This document shows, one piece after another, positions 1-8,484 of a stretch of 64,000 bases of DNA. Source of the DNA: Polaribacter sp. (GTDB taxonomy: Bacteria > Bacteroidota > Bacteroidia > Flavobacteriales > Flavobacteriaceae); the NCBI GenBank assembly GCA_029238315.1, contig JAQWGI010000017.1, forward strand, positions 41,698 through 105,697, written 5' to 3'. The translations under genes and the position numbers were made by a program. The notes beneath the pieces were generated by a model. That model made no database searches, was not told the origin of the DNA, and worked only from the letters and a program-made list of their open reading frames with translations. How positions within the stretch are numbered: the first letter of the stretch is position 1; the number at the start of each line of letters is the position of its first letter.

Positions 1-1195
1 AAAAACCAGGTGTTTGTTGTGCTAAAGATTCAATATTTACATCATCTCCTAATTTTAAAGGTTTGATGTGTACTTCAAAAATAGCCTGACGCTCATTAAT
101 GTCAGGTAAATCAACATAAATCTGTCTATCAAAACGTCCTGCTCTCATTAAGGCTTTGTCTAAAACATCTGCACGGTTTGTCGCAGCCAAAACAATAACA
201 TTAGTATCCGTTCCAAAACCATCCATTTCTGTTAAAAGTTGATTCAATGTGTTTTCACGTTCATCGTTTCCTCCTGTCATGCTATTCTTACCACGGGCTC
301 TACCTATTGCATCTATTTCATCTATAAATATAATTGAAGGTGATTTTTGAGCTGCTTGTTTAAATAAGTCTCTGACACGAGAAGCACCTACACCTACAAA
401 CATTTCTACAAAATCTGACCCAGAAAGAGAGAAAAAAGGTACGCCAGCTTCTCCAGCAACAGCTTTAGCTAGTAATGTTTTTCCTGTTCCAGGAGATCCT
501 ACTAACAAAGCTCCTTTTGGAATTTTACCACCAAGTGCTGTATACTTTTCTGGGTTTTTTAAGAAGTCTACAATCTCTTGAACCTCTTCTTTTGCACCTT
601 CTAATCCTGCAACATCTTTGAAGCTTGTTTTTACTTTTGTGTCTTTATCAAAAAGTTTTGCTTTAGATTTTCCAATACTAAATATTTGTCCGCCTCCAGC
701 ACCCCCAGCACCTCCACCAGACATTCTTCTCATGAAAAATAACCAAATGGCAATTAAAATAATAAAAGGTAAAAATGCAAAGATTTGATCCATGAAGCTA
801 GTTTGCTCTATATGTTTTACATCGAACTCTAGCGCATTTTTATTTCTTGCTTCTGAAAGTTGATTTTCAAAGTTTTGTAAATCACCAAAATCATATGCAA
901 AAGCTGGTGCTTTTTGATTAAAAACGCCTCTCTTTTTGTATTGCTTATAAGCTTCTTTTTCTAGCGCAAGATCTGTTAAATAAATTTGAGCTACTGTTCT
1001 ATTTACAATAACAATTTCTTTGATATCATTTTCAATTAAAACTTGAGAAAATTTATTTGTAGAAATATTTTTAGATGCTGCATCTCCAGAGTTTAAAAAC
1101 TGAAACCCAATTAAAAGCACAAAAATTGCACCGTAAACCCAATAGAAATTAATCTTGGGCATGTTTTTTTTATTGTTATTTTTAGAATCACTCAT
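1..1195 (-). CDS. ftsH: ATP-dependent zinc metalloprotease FtsH (5' part; gene runs off the left edge)
   Basis: Membrane-anchored AAA+ protease that degrades misfolded membrane proteins and short-lived regulators. The first 398 residues are visible. There is an N-terminal membrane segment near residue 20, a periplasmic FtsH_ext region, a second membrane segment near residues 135-155 followed by a Gly-rich linker, and then the AAA domain. Walker A reads GSPGTGKT at residues 233-240 (Ser where most homologues have Pro). Walker B with FIDEIDAIG follows near residue 290, then the SRH region with the arginine finger (RAGRFDRQ). The HEXXH protease domain lies outside the window. Start is the ATG at 1195, followed by a short Lys/Asn-rich cytoplasmic leader. 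rsfS lies 23 bp upstream on the same strand. Confidence 0.97.
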   Translation of the reverse strand, partial: MSDSKNNNKKNMPKINFYWVYGAIFVLLIGFQFLNSGDAASKNISTNKFSQVLIENDIKEIVIVNRTVAQIYLTDLALEKEAYKQYKKRGVFNQKAPAFAYDFGDLQNFENQLSEARNKNALEFDVKHIEQTSFMDQIFAFLPFIILIAIWLFFMRRMSGGGAGGAGGGQIFSIGKSKAKLFDKDTKVKTSFKDVAGLEGAKEEVQEIVDFLKNPEKYTALGGKIPKGALLVGSPGTGKTLLAKAVAGEAGVPFFSLSGSDFVEMFVGVGASRVRDLFKQAAQKSPSIIFIDEIDAIGRARGKNSMTGGNDERENTLNQLLTEMDGFGTDTNVIVLAATNRADVLDKALMRAGRFDRQIYVDLPDINERQAIFEVHIKPLKLGDDVNIESLAQQTPGF

Positions 1196-1218
1196 GTGTT
1201 GCTTTCTTAACTTTTTAT

Positions 1219-1590
1219 TTATTTAGTAGGGCTAATTGTTGTAATTTTTGCATCACCCCAAAGACTTTCGATATCGTAATATTCTCTAATTTGTTTTTGA
1301 AATACATGTACCACTACATTTACATAATCCATTAAAACCCATTCTGAGTTTACTTCTCCTTCTACATGCCAAGGTTTATCTTTTAAACTTTTACTCACAA
1401 CTTTTTGTATGGAGCCTGAAATAGCTTTTACTTGTGTGTTAGAATTTCCTGAACAAATTATAAAATAATCGCAAACTGTATTTTCAATTTCTCTTAAATC
1501 TAATAGTTGTACATCTTCTCCTTTTACATCATCAATTCCTCTAATTATTTCAGCAATTAATTCGTCTGTGTTTATTTTTTTGATCGCCAT
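1219..1590 (-). CDS. rsfS: Ribosome silencing factor RsfS (Iojap/YbeB family)
   Basis: 123 aa, the normal size for the family. RsfS binds ribosomal protein uL14 and blocks joining of the ribosomal subunits when nutrients are short. The sequence has the family core: [12 protein letters not shown] near residues 39-50 and the [14 protein letters not shown] block near 84-97. It sits directly upstream of ftsH on the same strand and diverges from birA, so rsfS-ftsH is probably one transcript. A TAACTTTG box (1613-1620 on the minus strand) matches the Bacteroidota -7 consensus about 22 nt ahead of the start codon. Confidence 0.95.
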   Translation of the reverse strand: MAIKKINTDELIAEIIRGIDDVKGEDVQLLDLREIENTVCDYFIICSGNSNTQVKAISGSIQKVVSKSLKDKPWHVEGEVNSEWVLMDYVNVVVHVFQKQIREYYDIESLWGDAKITTISPTK

Positions 1591-1677
1591 TAAAATTCTT
1601 TAATATTTAAAACAAAGTTATTGTTTTTTTATGATTATTTTGCGCTATGTTCTACATGTTTGTAGAATTTTTAACAT

Positions 1678-2406
1678 ATGAAGATAATCAAACTTAATGC
1701 CATCGACTCTACCAATTCTTTTTTGAAAGAAATGGCACAAAGTGGTCCGTTAGAAAACTTTACTGTGCTGGTTGCAAAAGCACAGACTAAAGGTAGAGGG
1801 CAAATGGGGACTAGTTGGATTTCTGAGCCCAATAAAAACTTGTTGTGTAGCGTTTTTGTTAAGTTTGAAGACTTGTCGATTGCACATCAAGTATTCGTAA
1901 ATTACGCAGTTTCTGTTGCGGTAGCTAATGTGTTAAATACTTATAAAGTACCTAAAATAAGTATTAAGTGGCCAAACGACATTTTGTCATCAAATAAAAA
2001 AATATGTGGCCTTTTGGTAGAAAGTGTCATGCAAAAAGGATGTATTAAGTCTTCTGTGATTGGAATTGGCCTAAATGTCAATCAAATTAATTTTCCAGTA
2101 AATTTTAATGCCACCTCTGTTTTAAAGGAAACAAACAGAGAAACAGATCTAGACGTGTTTCTAAAAGATATTATTACAGAGTTGAAAATCCAAATATCCT
2201 TTATAAATAAAATTCCTAAAGAAGATTTAAAGCGAAATTATTTAAACTTATTGTATAAAAAACACACCCCAACTATGTTTAAGAACAGCAAGGGTGTTTT
2301 ATTTATGGGTAAAATTTTAGGGGTTTCTTCAATAGGAAAACTTCAAGTAGAACTCGAAGATGAATCCTTAAAAGAATTCGGAATTAAAGAAATTTCGTTT
2401 GCTTAA
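1678..2406 (+). CDS. birA: Biotin--[acetyl-CoA-carboxylase] ligase
   Basis: 242 aa, catalytic and C-terminal domains only. It makes biotinyl-AMP and transfers biotin to a lysine of biotin carboxyl carrier proteins. The N-terminal segment DSTN (10-13), the adenylate-binding loop GRGQMGTSW (39-47) and KWPNDIL near residue 100 are the family landmarks. There is no N-terminal winged-helix domain, so this is a monofunctional class I ligase and not a repressor. It is transcribed away from rsfS. Its 3' end overlaps the end of the convergent SRPBCC gene by 4 nt. Confidence 0.95.
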   Translation: MKIIKLNAIDSTNSFLKEMAQSGPLENFTVLVAKAQTKGRGQMGTSWISEPNKNLLCSVFVKFEDLSIAHQVFVNYAVSVAVANVLNTYKVPKISIKWPNDILSSNKKICGLLVESVMQKGCIKSSVIGIGLNVNQINFPVNFNATSVLKETNRETDLDVFLKDIITELKIQISFINKIPKEDLKRNYLNLLYKKHTPTMFKNSKGVLFMGKILGVSSIGKLQVELEDESLKEFGIKEISFA

Positions 2407-2792
2407 AGTTTAGAAATATTTTCTGTCAATATTTCAATGAATTTTGTCAATGGTTTTTTAACCATCATTGCCATCATTGGGTTAAAATCTCCTTTAAAAA
2501 TTAGTTGAACTTCACTTTTATTTTCACTTAATTCACTTATGTTAGCTGATAACGTAAAAGGTAATTTACTGCTTGCAGCGCCTAGGGTAATGTTTGAAAA
2601 TTCCGTTTTTTCCTTTAAAACCAATCTAATTTCTGGCATTCCTTTAATTGCAAATAAAAACGAATCCCCTTCAACCTGAAATTTTTGGATATTCTCTGGC
2701 ATCAGTTGTTCAAAATTTTGAAGGTTTGTTAAAAATTCAAAAATCTCTTTCGAAGATTTTGCTGCCGTAACTTTTGTGCTTTCTAAATTCAT
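2403..2792 (-). CDS. SRPBCC (START-like) domain protein
   Basis: 129 aa from the ATG at 2792. A longer frame opens at 2819 but would overlap pyrE, and homologous folds begin with the strand seen here (NLESTKVTAAKSSKEIFEFL). The pattern of an N-terminal strand, a helix with a DF/NFEQLMP-like turn and a long C-terminal helix fits the polyketide cyclase/CoxG-like SRPBCC fold, which binds hydrophobic ligands. The ligand is unknown. It follows pyrE by 10 nt on the same strand and is probably co-transcribed. No catalytic function can be assigned. Confidence 0.75.
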   Translation of the reverse strand: MNLESTKVTAAKSSKEIFEFLTNLQNFEQLMPENIQKFQVEGDSFLFAIKGMPEIRLVLKEKTEFSNITLGAASSKLPFTLSANISELSENKSEVQLIFKGDFNPMMAMMVKKPLTKFIEILTENISKL

Positions 2793-2802
2793 TTTTCTTG
2801 TT

Positions 2803-3444
2803 TTATTGATTCCACTCACTTGGGCTCTTTCTCCAGTCTTGTAAAGTATTTAATTCTTTTTCTGAGATATAATGACTATCTAAAGCTTGTTCTAGCAAGT
2901 GTTCGTAGCTACTTAATGTAGTTAGCTCTATATTACTTTCTTTAAAATTTTTATTAGCAATTTCAAATCCGTAAGTAAAAATAGCAACCATTCCTTTTAT
3001 ATTGACATCAGTTTCTTTTAAAGCATCTACTGCTTGTAAGCTGCTTTTTCCTGTGCTAATTAAATCTTCGATTACAACCACATTCTGGCCTTTTTCTAGA
3101 TGGCCTTCAATTTGATTTTTACGACCATGCTTTTTTGCCTCTGGCCTAACATATACAAAAGGAACTCCTAGTTCTTGTGCTACTAAAACACCTATAGCAA
3201 TTGCGCCAGTTGCAACTCCTGCAATTACATCTGGTTTGCCGTGTTTTTGTTCTACTAGTTTTGCAATTTCTTCTTTTAAGAAATTACGAACAGCCGGAAA
3301 AGATAATGTAATTCTATTATCACAGTAGATTGGAGATTTCCAACCAGAAGCCCAGTTAAATGGTTCAGAAGGGCTTAGTTTTATAGCTTTTATTTGCAAT
3401 AAAAACTCAGCTGTTTTTTTTGCAGTATCTTTGTTTAAAATCAT
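2803..3444 (-). CDS. pyrE: Orotate phosphoribosyltransferase
   Basis: 213 aa. Converts orotate and PRPP to orotidine 5'-monophosphate in de novo pyrimidine synthesis. The PRPP-binding motif VVVIEDLISTGKS lies at 122-134, the catalytic loop with KKHGRKNQIEG at 104-114, and the orotate-binding region WASGWKSPIYCDNR at 31-44. The start codon (3442-3444) overlaps the region in which the divergent Nudix gene starts, so the two genes must share a very compact divergent promoter or lack one between them. Confidence 0.97.
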   Translation of the reverse strand: MILNKDTAKKTAEFLLQIKAIKLSPSEPFNWASGWKSPIYCDNRITLSFPAVRNFLKEEIAKLVEQKHGKPDVIAGVATGAIAIGVLVAQELGVPFVYVRPEAKKHGRKNQIEGHLEKGQNVVVIEDLISTGKSSLQAVDALKETDVNIKGMVAIFTYGFEIANKNFKESNIELTTLSSYEHLLEQALDSHYISEKELNTLQDWRKSPSEWNQ

Positions 3445-3451
3445 GCCGCAA

Positions 3452-4051
3452 ATGTATAAAGTTTTTGTAAATGATAAGCCAATTATATTAACAGATTCTT
3501 TAAAAAAAGAGAATAACTTTCGGGTTTACCTTTTTAAGGATCTGGTTATAGATGAGATCTTACATAAACTGAAAAGAAGTAATACTAAAGGTGTAAATTT
3601 ATTTTGTGCAGATTTAAAGGATGATTGGAATACTTTTCTGAAACATTTTAAGGTAGTTGCTGCAGCTGGCGGTCTGGTTTTAAACCCAAATAAAGATATA
3701 CTTTTTATCCATCGATTAGGAATTTGGGATTTACCTAAAGGAAGAATTGAAGAGGGAGAAACCATTTCAGAAGCAGCTGTTAGAGAAGTAGAGGAGGAAT
3801 GTGGTGTGAATGGGTTGGTAATAGATATGCCTTTAATTACAACATATCATTTATTTTATATGGATGCTACTCTGCAGCTTAAAATTACACATTGGTTTTT
3901 AATGAAAACAAATTATCAAGGTCAACTAACTCCTCAGTTAGAAGAAGGTATTACTAAGGTAGAATTTAAAAATGAAGTTCAAGTTGCTGAGGCGATTGAG
4001 AATACCTACGCAAATATTAAGCTTGTTCTTGATACTTATAGGCAAGTTTAA
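3452..4051 (+). CDS. NUDIX hydrolase
   Basis: About 199 aa. Nudix enzymes hydrolyse nucleoside diphosphates linked to another moiety. The Nudix box G-x5-E-x7-R-E-x-x-E-E-x-G is complete (GRIEEGETISEAAVREVEEE near residues 97-116) and is preceded by the typical GIWDLPKG strand. The N-terminal 70 residues are an extra region without a recognised fold. ATG 3452 is preferred. ATG 3443 and the TTG at 3431 are in frame, but they lie inside or across the pyrE start codon. Substrate cannot be told from sequence. Confidence 0.9.
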   Translation: MYKVFVNDKPIILTDSLKKENNFRVYLFKDLVIDEILHKLKRSNTKGVNLFCADLKDDWNTFLKHFKVVAAAGGLVLNPNKDILFIHRLGIWDLPKGRIEEGETISEAAVREVEEECGVNGLVIDMPLITTYHLFYMDATLQLKITHWFLMKTNYQGQLTPQLEEGITKVEFKNEVQVAEAIENTYANIKLVLDTYRQV

Positions 4052-4060
4052 AATAAAGCC

Positions 4061-4068
4061 TATCTTTG
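4061..4068 (+). promoter_or_regulatory. Candidate -7 box of the SulP gene (TATCTTTG)
   Basis: TATCTTTG matches the Bacteroidota -7 consensus TAnnTTTG and ends 25 nt before the SulP start codon. No good -33 TTG is seen at 17-23 nt spacing, so the call rests on one box and its position. Confidence 0.4.
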
Positions 4069-4093
4069 CCGACTTTCAAAAAGACTACATATT

Positions 4094-5755
4094 ATGATGA
4101 AATATATTAAAAGCAAAACGTTAAACATAAAAGACGATACTTTTGCAGGAATTACAGTTTCTTTAGCGATGATTCCTGAAGTAGTGGCCTTTGCTTTTGT
4201 TGCTCAAATAGATCCTTTAGTAGCCCTTTCTGGGGCATTTATTATTGGATTAATTACTGCAGTTTTTGGAGGGAGACCTGGGTTGATTTCTGGTGCTGCT
4301 GGTGCGGTGGCAGTTATTTTTGTAACCATGATCTCTCAAGGTCATGAAAGAGGAATGTTATTAGATGTGCCTATAGATAATATGGGATATTATTATTTGT
4401 TAGCTGCCGTTATTTTAATGGGATGTTTTCAGGTTGGTGCAGGCTTATTAAAGTTAGGGCGCTTTGTGCGCTTAATTCCGCATTCTGTTATGATGGGGTT
4501 TGTAAACGGTTTGGCAATTGTTATTTTTATTGCTCAAGTAAAAATGTTTTCTCACAAAGAAGTTGCATTTTCTGCAGAAGGAGTAAAAAGCTACGTAAAT
4601 ATTGCTATGAGTGGAAGCGAACTCTATTTAATGTTAGGTTTAGTAGCCTTAACTATGGCTGTAGTTTGGTTGTTGCCAAAACTAACAAAAAAAATCCCTG
4701 CAGCTTTAACTGCAATTTTAGTAACAACCGGAATCGTAATTTTTGGTGGGTTAGAAGTTAGTACTGTAGGTTCTTATATTATAGAAGGAGGAGGAAAAGG
4801 ACTTTCAGGAGAGTTTCCAACGCCAAATGTTGAGCTTTGGCAAAATTTACCAATCAATCTAGATACATTGCTATTTATTTTACCATATGCTTTTTTAGCA
4901 GCTAGTGTTGGTTTGATCGAATCTTTAATGACTATGAATTTGGTAGATGAGTTAACAGAGTCTAGAGGAAACGGAAATAGAGAATGTGTGGCTCAAGGTG
5001 CCGGGAATATTGTTAGTGGCTTATTTGGCGGAACAGGTGGTTGTGGAATGATTGGGCAAACGGTAATTAATATTAATGCAGGCGGAAGAGGAAGGGTTTC
5101 AGGTATTGTAATGTCTTTAACCTTATTGACATTTATATTATTTACAGATAAATATATTGAGCAAGTTCCAATTGCTGCTTTAATAGGAGTAATGTTTATG
5201 ATGGTTATTGAAACATTTGCATGGTCTAGTTTTAGGATTTTAAGAAAAATACCTGTTTCAGATGCTTTTGTTTTAATAATTGTTTCTGTAGTAACTGTTT
5301 TATTTGATTTAGCAATTGCTGTATTTGTGGGTGTTATTATATCTGCGTTGGTTTTTGCTTGGGAAAATGCTAAGAAAATTAGAGCAAGAAAAAGATTTAA
5401 AGAAGATGGTACTAAAGTTTATGAAATTTGGGGTCCTTTATTTTTTGGAAGTATTGCTGCTTTTAATGAGAAATTTGATATTAAGAACGATCCTCAACAC
5501 GTAGAGATTGATTTTGTAGAATCACGTATTAGTGACCACTCTGCTATTGAAGCTATATTTGCATTGGTAGAAAAGTACCAAGCACAAGGAAAAACAATAA
5601 AGTTAAAACACCTAAGCGAAGATTGTAAAGTATTATTGTATAAGTCTAGCCCTGTTTTTAAGGGTGTAATAGAAGAAGCAATAGATGATCCTCGCTATCA
5701 TCTGGCTGCAAATCCAGAAGAGTTTCCTAAGCCTTTGTCTGAATACAAGTTTTAA
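4094..5755 (+). CDS. SulP-family anion transporter with STAS domain
   Basis: 553 aa. A SLC26/SulP membrane transporter for sulfate, bicarbonate or a related anion. There are about 12-14 hydrophobic segments in residues 15-420, including the GLISGAAGAVAVIF anion-site region and the SVGLIESLMT segment. A cytoplasmic STAS domain (about 430-540) follows. A SulP-STAS next to bicarbonate metabolism is usually a bicarbonate carrier. Here the next genes oxidise cysteine sulfur, so a sulfur oxyanion is also possible. Two ATGs (4094, 4097) could start it. Confidence 0.9.
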   Translation: MMKYIKSKTLNIKDDTFAGITVSLAMIPEVVAFAFVAQIDPLVALSGAFIIGLITAVFGGRPGLISGAAGAVAVIFVTMISQGHERGMLLDVPIDNMGYYYLLAAVILMGCFQVGAGLLKLGRFVRLIPHSVMMGFVNGLAIVIFIAQVKMFSHKEVAFSAEGVKSYVNIAMSGSELYLMLGLVALTMAVVWLLPKLTKKIPAALTAILVTTGIVIFGGLEVSTVGSYIIEGGGKGLSGEFPTPNVELWQNLPINLDTLLFILPYAFLAASVGLIESLMTMNLVDELTESRGNGNRECVAQGAGNIVSGLFGGTGGCGMIGQTVININAGGRGRVSGIVMSLTLLTFILFTDKYIEQVPIAALIGVMFMMVIETFAWSSFRILRKIPVSDAFVLIIVSVVTVLFDLAIAVFVGVIISALVFAWENAKKIRARKRFKEDGTKVYEIWGPLFFGSIAAFNEKFDIKNDPQHVEIDFVESRISDHSAIEAIFALVEKYQAQGKTIKLKHLSEDCKVLLYKSSPVFKGVIEEAIDDPRYHLAANPEEFPKPLSEYKF

Positions 5756-5932
5756 GAGATTTTATTTTTAAATTTTCGATGGTTTTTTTGTCAATTTTTG
5801 GCTGTTGAAAAAAACTAGAAAAGGAATTATTTGTAAATCATTCGTTTAAAAGATTCTTAAATTGTATCTTAGCATTATTGCGAAAAACACTCGTTTTTCA
5901 CCTTATTTAATGCAAAAACAGACGAAATTCAC

Positions 5933-6475
5933 TTGAAATTAACAAAAAACGTCCAAAAACCCGTAGAAACTTTTTCTGAACTTATTCAAGTTTTAGATGA
6001 AGTAGACAGGAAAAATTATACTACAATTTTAAAATCAATGCAGTTGCCAAAAGCAGAATTTGAAAAATTTGCTACTTGGTCCGAAGCTTGTTATACAAGA
6101 AATTGTGTTTTTGAAAATGAAGCTTTTGAATTGATTTTAATTTGTTGGGAGGAATCTCAAATTACTGCCATTCATGATCATGGAGGAGAAGAGTGTTGGG
6201 TCTATTTTGCAGATGGAAGTTTTCGAGAAAATATATATTCTCAAAATCAAAATAAAGAATTAAAATTAGAGAAAACATCTAAAGGTAGGCAGGGAGATGT
6301 TACGTATATGGTTGATTTTATGGGTTTTCATAATTTAGAGAATACATCAACAAAAAGAGCCATGTCTTTGCATTTATATGCAAAACCAATAAAAAATTGC
6401 AATGTGTTTGATGCAGTAAAAAATAAATTTGTTCGTAAGGAGATGTCATATGACAACGTCCAAAAAGCACTTTAA
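5933..6475 (+). CDS. Cysteine dioxygenase (type I, cupin fold)
   Basis: 180 aa from a TTG start. An ATG at 5910 is out of frame and the first in-frame ATG would remove 35 residues of the fold. Oxidises L-cysteine to cysteine sulfinate with non-haem Fe(II). The three-His iron site is visible: H81 and H83 in AIHDHGG and H133 in MGFHNLEN. C88 occupies the place of the Cys that crosslinks to Tyr in mammalian CDO, and Y149 in SLHLYAKP matches that Tyr region. It lies 25 nt upstream of a PLP decarboxylase on the same strand. The pair would give cysteine to cysteine sulfinate to hypotaurine. Confidence 0.88.
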   Translation: MKLTKNVQKPVETFSELIQVLDEVDRKNYTTILKSMQLPKAEFEKFATWSEACYTRNCVFENEAFELILICWEESQITAIHDHGGEECWVYFADGSFRENIYSQNQNKELKLEKTSKGRQGDVTYMVDFMGFHNLENTSTKRAMSLHLYAKPIKNCNVFDAVKNKFVRKEMSYDNVQKAL

Positions 6476-6500
6476 TCACCAATAAAAAATATAAAAATAT

Positions 6501-7892
6501 ATGTCTGAGTTAAGTAATGATTTAATGCTGTTTAATGAATTGGTAACTGTTTTATTAAATGAAGAAGAGAATCATCCAGTAGCAAAGAGAATTGAAGCAA
6601 ATGTTTTATATGATACCATTGATTTATCCTTAAACAAATCTGCAATGGCAGATAATTCTTTTAAAGAAGTGTTAAAAGACATTCTTGTTGCGACACCTAA
6701 AACAGCTACAAACTTATTTTTTAACCAATTGTTTGGAGGAAGGCAAAGTAAAGCTATACTTGGAGATTTATTAGCGGTATTACTAAACAATAGTATGTAT
6801 ACTTACAAGGTTGCTGGGCCGCAAGTTGGAATTGAGCAAGAGATTATTAGGCAATCTTGTCATTTAATTGGATATGGCTCTCAAAGTAATGGAACATTTC
6901 CTACTGGTGGTTCTATGAGTAATTATATGGCGTTGGTAATGGCGCGTGATGCCAAAGATCCATCTTGCAGAGAAAATGGTATTACAAAGTCTTTGATTAT
7001 TTATACTTCTAAAGCCTCACATTATTCGAATGCTAAAAATGCAAGTTTTGCAGGAATGGGAAGAGCTAATGTTCGTTATATTGAAACAGATACTAAAGGA
7101 AGAATGATTTCGGCAGAGCTAGAAAAGCAAATTCAAATAGACCTTGCAAATAATTTAACACCTACCTTTATCAATGCAACAGCAGGAACAACAGTTTTAG
7201 GAGCTTTTGATCCGATAGATGAAATTGCTATGATTGCAAAAAAGCACAATGTTTGGCTGCACGTTGATGGTGCATATTGTGGTTCGGTAATTTTTAGTGA
7301 CGCAAAAAGACATTTATTAAAAGGCATTGAAAAATCTGATTCTTTCAGTTACAATGCTCATAAAATGATAGGAACACCCTTAACCTGTTCGCTAATTTTA
7401 GTGAAAGATAAAAAGCATTTACACGATTCTTTTAGTAATGATGCAGATTATTTATATCAAACAGATGGAGATGATTTTAACTTAGGGAAAACTTCTTTTC
7501 AATGCGGAAGAAGAAACGATGCGTTAAAGTTTTGGACTTTATGGAAATCTATCGGAACTCTAGGTTTAGAGAAAATTGTAGACCACCAATTTGAGCTGGC
7601 TGATGTAGCAAGAAATTATCTAGAAAAGCATCCTGATTATTCAACTTATAGTTATGAAGATTCAATTTCAGTTTGCTTCAATTATAAAAATATTGACCCA
7701 AAAGCATTATGTACATTATTGTACGAACACCAAATAACAGTTGTGGGCTTTGGAGAGTTTAACGATGATACTTTTGTGCGTTTTGTAACTATAAATGCTA
7801 CAAATACCAAAGAAGATATTTTAAATTTCTTTAAAGTTTTAGAAAACTTTGTTGAAGAACATCATCCTATTTTAGAAACTGCTGTTTGCTAA
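6501..7892 (+). CDS. PLP-dependent group II amino acid decarboxylase (candidate cysteine sulfinate decarboxylase)
   Basis: 463 aa, the length of GAD/CSAD-type enzymes. K288 in SYNAHKMIG is the PLP Schiff-base lysine (NPHK in animal GAD/CSAD), H174 stacks on the ring, and D256 of HVDGAYCG binds the pyridine nitrogen. FPTGGSMSN (133-141) is the phosphate-side loop; its GGS is like CSAD where GAD has GGA. The FQCGRRND segment is also shared with CSAD/GAD. Tight linkage to cysteine dioxygenase is the main reason to favour cysteine sulfinate as substrate. Glutamate, aspartate or diaminobutyrate remain alternatives. Confidence 0.8.
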   Translation: MSELSNDLMLFNELVTVLLNEEENHPVAKRIEANVLYDTIDLSLNKSAMADNSFKEVLKDILVATPKTATNLFFNQLFGGRQSKAILGDLLAVLLNNSMYTYKVAGPQVGIEQEIIRQSCHLIGYGSQSNGTFPTGGSMSNYMALVMARDAKDPSCRENGITKSLIIYTSKASHYSNAKNASFAGMGRANVRYIETDTKGRMISAELEKQIQIDLANNLTPTFINATAGTTVLGAFDPIDEIAMIAKKHNVWLHVDGAYCGSVIFSDAKRHLLKGIEKSDSFSYNAHKMIGTPLTCSLILVKDKKHLHDSFSNDADYLYQTDGDDFNLGKTSFQCGRRNDALKFWTLWKSIGTLGLEKIVDHQFELADVARNYLEKHPDYSTYSYEDSISVCFNYKNIDPKALCTLLYEHQITVVGFGEFNDDTFVRFVTINATNTKEDILNFFKVLENFVEEHHPILETAVC

Positions 7893-8012
7893 TTTTTCTT
7901 ATGAAATTGATTTCTCTACTATACGTTGTTTTACGCGAAGTGATAGCATTATTTTACAGCTAATAATAAAGAAAGTTTCATTGTCTTTTAGACAGCAATA
8001 AAGAGGGTTGTT

Positions 8013-8480
8013 TTATTCTTTATTAAAATATTCTGCAACAGTTTTTGGAACCAAACTAGAGGCGTCGCCATTATTTTTAACAATATCTCTAACAATAGAA
8101 GAACTAATGTATGAAGTTTCTGCACTAGTTAGTAAAAAAACAGTTTCAATACCAGAAAGTTTTCTATTGGTTTGTGCAATGGCCTTCTCAAAATCAAAGT
8201 CGGCAGGATTTCTCAATCCACGCAAAATAAAATCAGCATTTATAGATTTGCAATAATCAACTGTTAAGCCCGTATAAGTTTCTACAGTGATTTTTTGTTC
8301 AGCAAAAAAAGCATTCTGAATAAAACGTTTACGTTCTTCAATAGAGAACATGTATTTTTTTTTTGCGTTAATGCCAATGGCAATGATAATTTCATCAAAC
8401 AGCGGTAAACTTCTAGAAATAATATCTACATGTCCTAATGTAATTGGATCAAACGAGCCAGGAAAAACTGCTTTTCTCAT
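8013..8480 (-). CDS. coaD: Phosphopantetheine adenylyltransferase
   Basis: 155 aa, normal length. Transfers AMP from ATP to 4'-phosphopantetheine, the penultimate step of CoA synthesis. The nucleotidyltransferase signature is present: GSFDPITLGH at 8-17 (the HxGH-type motif appears as TLGH) and ISSSIVRD near the C-terminus. It starts 4 nt after the ddl stop codon on the same strand, so ddl-coaD form an operon. Confidence 0.97.
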   Translation of the reverse strand: MRKAVFPGSFDPITLGHVDIISRSLPLFDEIIIAIGINAKKKYMFSIEERKRFIQNAFFAEQKITVETYTGLTVDYCKSINADFILRGLRNPADFDFEKAIAQTNRKLSGIETVFLLTSAETSYISSSIVRDIVKNNGDASSLVPKTVAEYFNKE

Positions 8481-8484
8481 AATG

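Noticed and set aside
2793..2819. Upstream ATG (2819) of the SRPBCC gene
   Set aside because: It would overlap pyrE by 17 nt and add a basic leader not expected for the fold; ATG 2792 fits better.
4423..4761. 112-codon plus-strand frame within the SulP gene
   Set aside because: Out-of-frame shadow rich in Cys, Arg and Asn with no recognisable feature; the SulP frame is clearly real.
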